Assembly (NCBI GenBank): GCA_023145575.1
Contig: JAGLDN010000061.1
Location: forward strand, 1 to 19,674
DNA from: Psychromonas sp.
Lineage (GTDB): Bacteria; Pseudomonadota; Gammaproteobacteria; Enterobacterales; Psychromonadaceae
Length of the DNA stretch: 19,674 bases
Reading direction: 5' to 3'
The notes beneath the pieces are model-generated. The model was given only the letters and a program-made list of their open reading frames with translations. It was not told the DNA's origin and ran no database searches. Every line of letters starts with the position of its first letter. Within the stretch, counting starts at the first letter, position 1. This document shows, piece by piece, positions 1 to 6,817 of the stretch. The position numbers and the translations under genes were made by a program.

Positions 1-47
1 ACATCCGATCTAAAGTCGGGCTTTGTATCTTTATGTCACATGGGTAT
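1..47 (-). repeat. End of a MITE-like dispersed repeat (cut by the window edge)
   Basis: The plus strand shows GATCTAAAGTCGG followed after a short AT-rich stretch by TGTCACATGGGTAT. The same terminal layout is seen near 1455-1500, 9114-9150, 15753-15790 (inverted) and 18850-18892. The terminus lies at about 47 and the body runs leftwards out of the window. It overlaps the 3' end of the heptosyltransferase and contains its TGA stop. Confidence 0.6.
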
Positions 48-1058
48 ATGTAAAAACGCTAATAATTTAATTAACACCTCAGCTATATCAATCATTTGCA
101 TATTGTTTGCGCTTTTATGCGTTTTGTGTGAACTAAAAGCAATATGCTTCCCTTCGCTATTTATTGGTTGCCAACGCAGCGATGTTGCACTGCGTTTTAC
201 AGGGAAAAAACCAACTGTTGGTATGTCACATGCACCTGCAATATGCAAAGGGCCAGTTGAGCCTGCAATAAATAAATCAGCGCACGCAATTGTCTCACAA
301 AATGAAATAAGCCCTTGTGTTGATTGATAAATGAAACTCTCAACGCGTTTATCAAGTAACTGTTGCAACTCTCTTGTTTGAGCCTGCTCTGTAGGGCCTG
401 CTGTTAATACAAATCCAATTGCAGGCTGTTTTTCATTAAGTCCTTCTATTAGTTTAGCATACTGAGCTAAAGATAGATTATTCGCACTGCCGCCACTTCC
501 TGCATGTATGAAATATAATTTCGATATCTTTTTGCTGAAATGACACAATAAAGCCTCCCTTAATTTATTCTTTTTAATGTTATTTATTACCAAAAATGGG
601 GCAGTCATTTCAACAATATTAATCTTCTTTTTATTTAAATAATAGCGAATAAGATCAAGGTTATATTCATATTCTGGTTTTGCAGATTGGGAGCGAGATT
701 GCCTTAATTTATCTGTAAATAAAAATTGAGCAAGCTTTGTTGCAGGTGCAAGTCGGTAAGGTATTTTAGCTTTGAGCCCTAATAGAGCATTTCTGGTTGT
801 AGAAAAAAGGCAGATATAATCATTATAATTTTTAGCTTTTATTGTTTCTATCAATGCTTTTTGATCTACCTTCTTATCAGAATCTATAATCACATTGTCA
901 ATCCAAGGACAAAGCTCCGCTAGAGGTTTTGTATAAATGGGTACAAGTGCGTCAATTTGTACATTCGGTAGTGATTTTTTAAGCATGGCAAAGCTTGGCC
1001 ATGCCAGCATAAAATCACCAATTTTATCATTTCGAACAACAAGAATATTGGATGACAT
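36..1058 (-). CDS. Family 9 glycosyltransferase (ADP-heptose:LPS heptosyltransferase type)
   Basis: This protein probably transfers a heptose or related sugar from a nucleotide donor onto the lipopolysaccharide core on the cytoplasmic face of the inner membrane. The 340-residue product has the GT9 fold signatures. Near the N-terminus (about residues 4-21) is a strand followed by RNDKIGD and a helix, the family's acceptor-side loop. HAGSGGS lies at about 185-191, and AGSTGPLHIAG at about 265-275 is the conserved donor-binding motif before a PTVGFFP strand. I chose the ATG at 1058 because TAGGAG sits a few bases upstream; an in-frame ATG 11 codons earlier has no such site. The last codons (HIPM) and the TGA lie inside the end of a dispersed repeat, so the C-terminus may have been reset by an insertion. 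The family call is firm. The exact enzyme (WaaC, WaaF, WaaQ or another) cannot be decided. Confidence 0.88.
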   Translation of the reverse strand: MSSNILVVRNDKIGDFMLAWPSFAMLKKSLPNVQIDALVPIYTKPLAELCPWIDNVIIDSDKKVDQKALIETIKAKNYNDYICLFSTTRNALLGLKAKIPYRLAPATKLAQFLFTDKLRQSRSQSAKPEYEYNLDLIRYYLNKKKINIVEMTAPFLVINNIKKNKLREALLCHFSKKISKLYFIHAGSGGSANNLSLAQYAKLIEGLNEKQPAIGFVLTAGPTEQAQTRELQQLLDKRVESFIYQSTQGLISFCETIACADLFIAGSTGPLHIAGACDIPTVGFFPVKRSATSLRWQPINSEGKHIAFSSHKTHKSANNMQMIDIAEVLIKLLAFLHIPM

Positions 1059-1063
1059 ACATA

Positions 1064-1069
1064 CTCCTA
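1064..1069 (-). promoter_or_regulatory. Ribosome binding site that sets the heptosyltransferase start
   Basis: On the minus strand TAGGAG lies five bases before the ATG at 1058. This favours that start over the upstream in-frame ATG at 1091. Confidence 0.7.
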
Positions 1070-1089
1070 AATTATTGATAGACGTTATC

Positions 1090-1500
1090 ATTCCATGTGT
1101 GTTTAATGCTCATGTTACTTCGAAATGCAACGTCAGCAAAAAAATTGTTACAAGATACGAGGCATAAAATTTTCCGCTCCGTGATTAATTGCATTTATTA
1201 CCTAAGGTTGAATTAAAATAAAGACTTTAATTCGCAACTCGTTGCTCTAAGTCTTAATTTTTAATTTTGTTACTTGGTGCAAGTACCCAAGCATTGGGCG
1301 CCCGCTTGGCTTATTATGAAAACAAGCCAGTTCCGCGTTACAATAATCGCAAAGGGCGTATCCCTATAAGAATTGACTTCTTCTCATTAATTCTACCAAA
1401 AATGATTAGCTCCGCTCATCGTTGATAGGTGAAATGGTTTTCATTGACTTGACATCTGAACTAATGTCAGACATTGGACCTTGGCGTCACATGGGGATAT
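1090..1500 (+). repeat. MITE-like repeat, longest copy (about 410 bp)
   Basis: The left end reads ATTCCATGTGTG and the right end, read on the minus strand, reads ATATCCCCATGTGACG, so the element has imperfect terminal inverted repeats. The core from about 1142 to 1275 aligns with the copy at 15788-15925: AAATTGT, a TAATT-rich middle, then a 25-base centre at 1210-1234 identical in three copies. The right half (about 1270-1330) is rich in short inverted repeats. I see no reading frame of note. Together with the unremarkable stretch 1501-1677 this fills the gap between the heptosyltransferase and tonB. Confidence 0.65.
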
Positions 1501-1677
1501 ACCGAGTTTATACCACATACTTAATGTAATTGTTATTAATCATCGTAAGGGAAAGTTGCTACTGCGCTTTGGCTGCAATTTAACATGCTGATGTTGCATC
1601 TGAGGTACATGGAGGTCATCTTGATTTTAAGGGTAAAAGTGAATTTTTAATGTTAAATATTGTCTCATATTAAAAAT

Positions 1678-1698
1678 ATTGAAAAGGTTTTTTTCAAT
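1678..1698 (-). terminator. Possible AT-rich terminator of the uptake operon
   Basis: A perfect 8-bp inverted repeat, ATTGAAAA/TTTTCAAT with a 5-base loop, lies 28 bases after the tonB stop. Read on the minus strand it is followed by ATTTTT. The stem lacks G and C pairs, so it is weaker than a typical rho-independent terminator. Confidence 0.4.
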
Positions 1699-1726
1699 GA
1701 CATTAGCAAGATTACAAACATTGGTA

Positions 1727-2725
1727 TCACTTCTTTTGATTATTATTTGTTTTAAAAAGATGTGAATAAATTTGCTCTGATGATATTTTTTCCCCATTTT
1801 TTAATGCAGGCATAAATCGCTCATTAAGGACAAATGAAATAACAGCGCGATCTAATTCATTGTAGCCGCTTGATACCATAATACTTGGATTTTGTGTTTT
1901 TCCTTTCGATGTAACAAAAAATTTTATGACGACGAGACCCTGTTGATTTATTCCTTGTGATGGTTTTTTTGGCATTTTCCTTTTGATTGAAATGGCTTCT
2001 TGTAAATTTTTAGGGTTATTTTTTGTGCTAATTTTTGGTGTGGTTTCTTGAGACGACGGTTTGAATAATCGCTTTTCTTTTTGATGAGTGTTTAATACTT
2101 TAACCGCAAGCGAGCCTTGTGATCCTTTATTCGTTGTGATTTTTGTTTCTGATTGCTCGCGAACATCGCTGTTTATCCTTATTTTATTTTTGTCAGTAAC
2201 CGCACGTTTAGGGAGATCTAAATCAAGGTATATGCTCCTATCGAGCATATAGCCTTTTAGTGTGGCGGCATCAATTGCCTTAGTTTGTGTAAAATCGAGT
2301 GGTTTGTTTATATTATTTTTGCTTGTTGGGGTTATTTTTAATGGCTTTTCTATTACGAGTGCTGTGCGATGACTTTTGATCAATGTTGTGTTTGCATTAC
2401 CATCTGATTTATCCGCGTTTTTAGTTTCTGGCCTCTTGTTCGCTGTTGGTGTTTGTTTGACTTTTTTTGTTAAGCGTTTATTTCTGGATTTTGTTTTTTT
2501 ATTTGCCTCAATTGGAGGATCTATATGTTTGCTTTGATGTGGTTGTTGGGAATTATCAGTTGATGTTTTTTTTTGATTTTGTTTAAATGTGCTTAATTGT
2601 ACAATATTTTTTTTAGATAAGGCATGCTGATCTATTGTCGTTAGATCCTCTTTTGCGTAAAAAAATGATACGTAAATAACTAATGTGATGATGATATAAG
2701 GTAGATATCGACTAAAATTGCTCAT
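1727..2725 (-). CDS. tonB: TonB energy-transducing protein (divergent)
   Basis: TonB is anchored in the inner membrane and carries proton-motive energy to outer-membrane receptors. The 332-residue product has one N-terminal membrane segment (about residues 8-24), a long hydrophilic linker and a C-terminal TonB domain (about 260-325). That domain shows GLVVIKFFVTSKGK, then SSGYNELDRAV and RFMPAL, which are family hallmarks. Two things are odd. The linker is rich in Lys, Thr, Asn and Ser instead of the usual Pro-rich EP/KP repeats. The membrane segment also has no His, whereas E. coli TonB uses His20 there. Its ATG shares one base with the exbB stop (TAATG), implying coupled translation. Its place as the last gene of a receptor/ABC cluster suggests a TonB dedicated to that uptake system. 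The general function is well supported. Confidence 0.85.
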   Translation of the reverse strand: MSNFSRYLPYIIITLVIYVSFFYAKEDLTTIDQHALSKKNIVQLSTFKQNQKKTSTDNSQQPHQSKHIDPPIEANKKTKSRNKRLTKKVKQTPTANKRPETKNADKSDGNANTTLIKSHRTALVIEKPLKITPTSKNNINKPLDFTQTKAIDAATLKGYMLDRSIYLDLDLPKRAVTDKNKIRINSDVREQSETKITTNKGSQGSLAVKVLNTHQKEKRLFKPSSQETTPKISTKNNPKNLQEAISIKRKMPKKPSQGINQQGLVVIKFFVTSKGKTQNPSIMVSSGYNELDRAVISFVLNERFMPALKNGEKISSEQIYSHLFKTNNNQKK

Positions 2726-3729
2726 TATTTATTATGCTCACTTACCCTGTTAGTTATTTTTATTTTCCTGTTTTTTTGTTGCTCTTGTTGCACTTGGTGC
2801 TCTTGTTGCTCTTGTAGTTCAACTTCATCTACACCATAATATTCGTTCTCGCAGGCTGATTCTTCGTACATTTCTATTAATGAGGCTTGTGAAGGTTTTT
2901 TGATATCAAGCATTTCTTCACGGTGGATAGTTACCTTCACTTCATCTGTTCCGTCTTTGAAATCATAGTGATATGGCATTTCGCTGTGCTGTGCAACAGT
3001 ATCGGTTTGTGCATTTGGTTTATTATTTTGTGAGTTGAGGCTTTCTTCCTGTGCTTGCATTATGCTACTGATTTTATTTGTAACCAATTCTTTTTGCTGA
3101 CAAATATATAAAAACTCACTTTGTACATGAGTGAGGTGTAACCTGAGTTGTTTAAGGAATACTTGAAATAGGTAATAAGGTAGCTGAGCCAAAATGGTGA
3201 CAAGTAATCCAGTTGAAAGTGGTATTAAAGCAAGGCTTAGCGCATCCATTATAAGGATACCTGGGGTGGATAATTGGTTACTTGCAATGATTGTGCAACC
3301 GAGTAATCCGATGATCGGCGCGCTATGAAACACTAAACGCAGCAGAGATTGTCCTTTAGACATTAAACTCACTTCTTTAGCGGCGTATGCTTTCATCTTT
3401 GATTGTGGTGAGAAAGGCAGTGCTAAAATGCCTTGTTTTAACATCACAAGTGCAGGGGTGTTGAGTAATTTAGTAAAAATTAATGCTTCTGATTGTTGAT
3501 GATTATTAAGCGCTGCAAAGCAATCTTGCAAAGCATATTCTTCTTTTTTAGGAAAATAAGAGATCCAGGTTAATAATCGCTCAAGTGTTATAATTGTGGT
3601 GAGGAATGAAAAGAAAAGTAATACCCACATTACCGCGCCCCCTTGCAAAAACCAAGTGGGCATTGTTTGTGTCAATTGCGTTAATACGCTAATTTCTATA
3701 GGGGTGTTAACGACAACATTAATAGCCAT
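2725..3729 (-). CDS. exbB: ExbB/TolQ/MotA-family proton channel subunit with long C-terminal tail
   Basis: ExbB-type proteins form the inner-membrane proton channel that powers TonB. Three membrane segments are visible: about residues 32-55 (ending in the LERLLTW motif), about 133-152 (SAPIIGLLG, the family's second-helix motif) and about 165-192 (PLSTGLLVTILAQLP, the third-helix motif). The product is 334 residues; E. coli ExbB is about 244. The excess is a charged cytoplasmic tail from about 200, ending in a Gln/Glu-rich stretch (EQQEHQVQQEQQ). No exbD follows: the next gene is tonB, overlapping by one base. The start has AAGGAAAT upstream, and a 78-bp gap separates it from the ATPase gene. 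Membership of the ExbB/TolQ family is fairly secure. The role as ExbB rather than TolQ rests on the neighbouring tonB. Confidence 0.8.
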   Translation of the reverse strand: MAINVVVNTPIEISVLTQLTQTMPTWFLQGGAVMWVLLFFSFLTTIITLERLLTWISYFPKKEEYALQDCFAALNNHQQSEALIFTKLLNTPALVMLKQGILALPFSPQSKMKAYAAKEVSLMSKGQSLLRLVFHSAPIIGLLGCTIIASNQLSTPGILIMDALSLALIPLSTGLLVTILAQLPYYLFQVFLKQLRLHLTHVQSEFLYICQQKELVTNKISSIMQAQEESLNSQNNKPNAQTDTVAQHSEMPYHYDFKDGTDEVKVTIHREEMLDIKKPSQASLIEMYEESACENEYYGVDEVELQEQQEHQVQQEQQKNRKIKITNRVSEHNK

Positions 3730-3807
3730 TTTATCTATTTCCTTTTAATTAAATAGTTAATGTGCTTTTATAATGTTAGACCATTTACAATTCTGTGCAT
3801 GAACATG

Positions 3808-4608
3808 TCATCTATTTTTAATCGGGCGAATTTTATTTAAACTTACTCCTTCTTTTGTTTTACAAATATCGGCCGTGATGGAAAAGTGCTGTGCGAGATT
3901 TTGAGCAGTCAGTACTTGTTCTGGTGATCCATCTGCAATAATTGTTTTTATGCCATTTTCTTTTGTGCCAATTAAAATTAATCGTGGGCAATAGTACGAT
4001 GCTAAATTCAAATCATGAAACGCTGTTATTGTTAATTTTCCCGCTTGTGAAAGTGATTGAATCAATTGCAAAGTTTCAATTTGGTGGCAAATGTCCAAAC
4101 TCGCAATTGGCTCATCAAATAAAATAGTTGGTGTTTGTTGGGCAATGGCACGCGCAATGAGCACTCGCTGGCGTTCACCGCTTGATAGTGTATTAACTAG
4201 GCGATCGTGGAGATGGCTAATATCTGTTTTTCTAAGTGCGAGATTAATTATCGCCTTATCATGAGCTGTTTCAAATTCAAATGCACCCAAATAGGGTGTC
4301 CTCCCCATTGCAACTAACGCTTGCACACGAAAGGCATAAGGTAGGTTAATCGATTGTGGAACAAATGCAACTTGCTGGGCTATTTTTTTGCGTGAGATAT
4401 TGGCAATGGAGGTGTCATTTAATAATATCTCCCCAGATTGGGCTTTAACTAATCCCAATAAAAGTTGTAGAAGGGTGCTTTTCCCCGCACCATTGGCGCC
4501 TATTAATGCAATACATTCACCTGGTTTGAAATTAAGGTTAATATCTTCGAACAAAGGTCTCTTATTATAAGAAAAACAAACATGCTTAGATTGTAAGGTT
4601 GAACTCAT
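3808..4608 (-). CDS. ABC transporter ATPase, BtuD/FecE/HmuV type
   Basis: This cytoplasmic ATPase would drive import of a cobalamin, siderophore or haem substrate across the inner membrane. The 266-residue product contains every ABC motif: Walker A GANGAGKST (37-45), Q-loop Gln85 in FVPQS, signature LSSGERQ (141-147), Walker B TILFDEP (161-167) and the switch His198 in AFHDLN. Length and motif spacing match the FecE/FhuC/BtuD/HmuV group. It starts 10 bases after the permease stop, with AAGGAAG as ribosome site, so the two are co-transcribed. Substrate cannot be read from an ATPase of this group. Confidence 0.93.
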   Translation of the reverse strand: MSSTLQSKHVCFSYNKRPLFEDINLNFKPGECIALIGANGAGKSTLLQLLLGLVKAQSGEILLNDTSIANISRKKIAQQVAFVPQSINLPYAFRVQALVAMGRTPYLGAFEFETAHDKAIINLALRKTDISHLHDRLVNTLSSGERQRVLIARAIAQQTPTILFDEPIASLDICHQIETLQLIQSLSQAGKLTITAFHDLNLASYYCPRLILIGTKENGIKTIIADGSPEQVLTAQNLAQHFSITADICKTKEGVSLNKIRPIKNR

Positions 4609-4618
4609 GTTTTCTTCC

Positions 4619-5656
4619 TTAATGAAGAGCCGTTCGTTGTTTTACTAATAAAAACAAGAAAAAAGGCGCGCCAAGAGTTGCGGTTATCACTCCAAGTGGA
4701 ATGGCTTTATCGGCAAATAATGTATGTACAAAAAGGTCTGCGCCTAATAAGGTTATTGCTCCCCCCAATAAACTGGCAGGGAGCAGATAGCGGTGTGAGG
4801 GGCCAAGTAATAATCGTAAGATATGTGGTACAACCAAACCAATAAAGCCAATTCCTCCGACAACAGACACCGCCGCCGCAGTCATTGCGCTACTAATTAT
4901 CAATAAATTACGTCGTGTACGAGTGACATCGATGCCGACAGATAGCGCGTGTTGCTCGCCTAATAAAATGACATTGAGTGGTTTGCTATAAAAAAGTAAA
5001 AAACAAAATGAGCTGGTAACGATGGGCAGTATCATTAAAACATGGTCCCAAGTTCTTCCGTCGAGTCCTCCCATTGTCCAGTAAATTATCATGCGTGCTA
5101 CATCCCAATTGTTTAATGATAATGCTAATAAAAGCGACATTGCGGAAATATTGAGTGCACTTATCGCGACGCCTGAAAGTAATAGCGTCGCGATGTTAGT
5201 TTCGCCACGCGTGAGTGAGATTTTATAAACAATAAACAACGAAATGCTTGCACCAACAAATGCAAAGAAGGGAATTGACCACGTTGATATAATAGAAAAT
5301 CCACCATAAATGGCAAGTACTGCGCCTAACGATGCACCAGAAGAAACGCCAATTATTGAAGGGCTTGCAAGTGGATTGCGAAATATACTTTGCATTATTA
5401 CACCACATAGCGCAAGGCTTGCCCCTGCGCAGCTAGCAATAATTAGACGCGGTAACCTGACATTTAAAATAATATCTGCTTGCCAAAGAGGAAAGCTTGT
5501 TTGATTATTTTTTAAAATATAATTTTTAAAAATAGAGGCGATATGACTAAAGGGAATATTTGCTGGGCCTTGTAAAATACTAGTTATAATCAAAAGGATA
5601 ACTAAAATTATTTGCAGGCTAAAAAAAATAATTTTTGCTTTGTGGCTATTGAACAT
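4619..5656 (-). CDS. ABC transporter permease, FecCD/BtuC family
   Basis: This is the membrane channel of the type II importer, expected to form a homodimer with about ten helices per subunit. The 345-residue product is hydrophobic throughout. It shows the family signatures LRLPRLI-like NVRLPRLIIASCAGASLALCG early on, split here as NVRLPRLIIA then GASLALCGVIMQ, followed by NPLASPSIIGVSSGAS. VVGGIGFIGLVVPHI and RLLLG near the C-terminus contact the ATPase in known family members. I chose the ATG at 5656 because AAGGAT lies just upstream. A longer reading from 5728 would add 24 polar residues and overlap the previous gene by 83 bases. The chosen start overlaps the binding-protein gene by 11 bases, indicating translational coupling. 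Confidence 0.92.
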   Translation of the reverse strand: MFNSHKAKIIFFSLQIILVILLIITSILQGPANIPFSHIASIFKNYILKNNQTSFPLWQADIILNVRLPRLIIASCAGASLALCGVIMQSIFRNPLASPSIIGVSSGASLGAVLAIYGGFSIISTWSIPFFAFVGASISLFIVYKISLTRGETNIATLLLSGVAISALNISAMSLLLALSLNNWDVARMIIYWTMGGLDGRTWDHVLMILPIVTSSFCFLLFYSKPLNVILLGEQHALSVGIDVTRTRRNLLIISSAMTAAAVSVVGGIGFIGLVVPHILRLLLGPSHRYLLPASLLGGAITLLGADLFVHTLFADKAIPLGVITATLGAPFFLFLLVKQRTALH

Positions 5657-6671
5657 GTTTATCCTTTTTTTTTGTTTTAGCGAGAAATTGTATATTAATA
5701 CGGGGGTGGAGCAATTTCGCGATAGCAATAATAGCGTTAATATGCACTTGCGAGATACCTGTTAGCCAGGCACTTTTAACAGTATAAATGCGGTTATTTT
5801 TAATAGCAGGCACATTTTCCCAAGCCTTTTTATTTTTTAAAATAGTTTTGGCTGTCGATTTCTCTTGGCTTTGATTTAAGCCACCTTGATTTAAAATAAT
5901 AACATCAGGTTGGAGTGACACTGCGAGCTCTTCACTGATTTTATTTTCACCTTCTGGTAAAATGCCGCTGGTTACGTTGATCCCACCTGCAAGTCGAATT
6001 GACTCGTCCATTAATGAATTTTTGCCAACGCTATAACCATTTAAATCATAATAAAGTACTCTGAATTTTGGTTTGTTTTTAACTTGCTTGGCTAATTCAT
6101 TTAATTTATTGTGAAGGCTTGTCATTAATGTTTTTGCTTTTGCCTGCGTGTTGGTGACCAAGCCAATCAAGCGAATATTATTTAAAATATCAGCAATGGA
6201 ATTAAATTCACTTAGCCTTACAACTGCAATGTGACTATGTAATAAATAACGTACTGTATCAGGTGATGTGAAAGATGAAATAAAAATCAAATCGGGTTGC
6301 AATGATAATATAGATTCAATTTCACCACGAATACGAGGGATTGATTTAGCATAAAAATTGACAATATTTGATAGCTGAGGGTTATCCACTAAATTACATA
6401 CTGCGACCAGTCTGTTTTGGTTAACTAATACTGATAAAATATTATCAGTCATTAAAGTCGTTGAAGCAATGCGCATAGGAGGCTTCATTAAAGTAAAGGA
6501 AATACCCGTTTGGTCATACAATATAAATGGGAAATCATCGCCAATAATTCGTGTGCTCAAAGCGCCTTTAGGTTCAGCAAATAAAACGATAAGATCTTGT
6601 TTATTAAAATGAATTATCGCAACTATCAAGGCCATAAAAAACGCAAAAATGACCAGTTTTAGATTGTTCAT
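5646..6671 (-). CDS. Periplasmic substrate-binding protein, BtuF/FecB (helical-backbone) type
   Basis: This protein would capture the ligand in the periplasm and deliver it to the permease. The 341-residue product begins with a hydrophobic segment (about residues 4-20) that acts as signal peptide or anchor; I see no lipobox Cys. The middle carries family landmarks: RIRGEIESILSLQPDLIFIS (first lobe), a long connecting helix at about 155-195, then ELAVSLQPDVIILN and ENVPAIKNNRIYTV (second lobe). Its 3' end overlaps the permease start by 11 bases. A 146-bp gap separates it from the receptor gene upstream; I found no riboswitch or clear terminator there. A possible ribosome site, AAGGTG, is rather far (about 12 bases) from the ATG. 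The ligand is unknown; cobalamin, ferric siderophore and haem all fit. Confidence 0.87.
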   Translation of the reverse strand: MNNLKLVIFAFFMALIVAIIHFNKQDLIVLFAEPKGALSTRIIGDDFPFILYDQTGISFTLMKPPMRIASTTLMTDNILSVLVNQNRLVAVCNLVDNPQLSNIVNFYAKSIPRIRGEIESILSLQPDLIFISSFTSPDTVRYLLHSHIAVVRLSEFNSIADILNNIRLIGLVTNTQAKAKTLMTSLHNKLNELAKQVKNKPKFRVLYYDLNGYSVGKNSLMDESIRLAGGINVTSGILPEGENKISEELAVSLQPDVIILNQGGLNQSQEKSTAKTILKNKKAWENVPAIKNNRIYTVKSAWLTGISQVHINAIIAIAKLLHPRINIQFLAKTKKKDKHVQ

Positions 6672-6817
6672 GCTTACTGCGCACCTTTTTTTATCAATTA
6701 CATTAGGGGTATTGACCTCTACGTCGTATGAGTATAAATATTAGCGTTTTTTATCTGTTGATCATCGTGAGTGCTGAAGTTAGCGGTCGTTCGGTTGGCT
6801 ACACCCTCATCTTTTAG

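Noticed and set aside
36..327. Plus-strand reading frame opposite the heptosyltransferase (40-327)
   Set aside because: It is the antisense shadow of a well-supported GT9 gene and has no ribosome site or recognisable motifs.
1287..1309. Rho-independent terminator at the GC-rich hairpin
   Set aside because: No run of T follows on either strand.
5657..5728. Longer permease start at 5728
   Set aside because: It adds a polar stretch unlike the family and overlaps the binding-protein gene by 83 bases. The ATG at 5656 has AAGGAT upstream.
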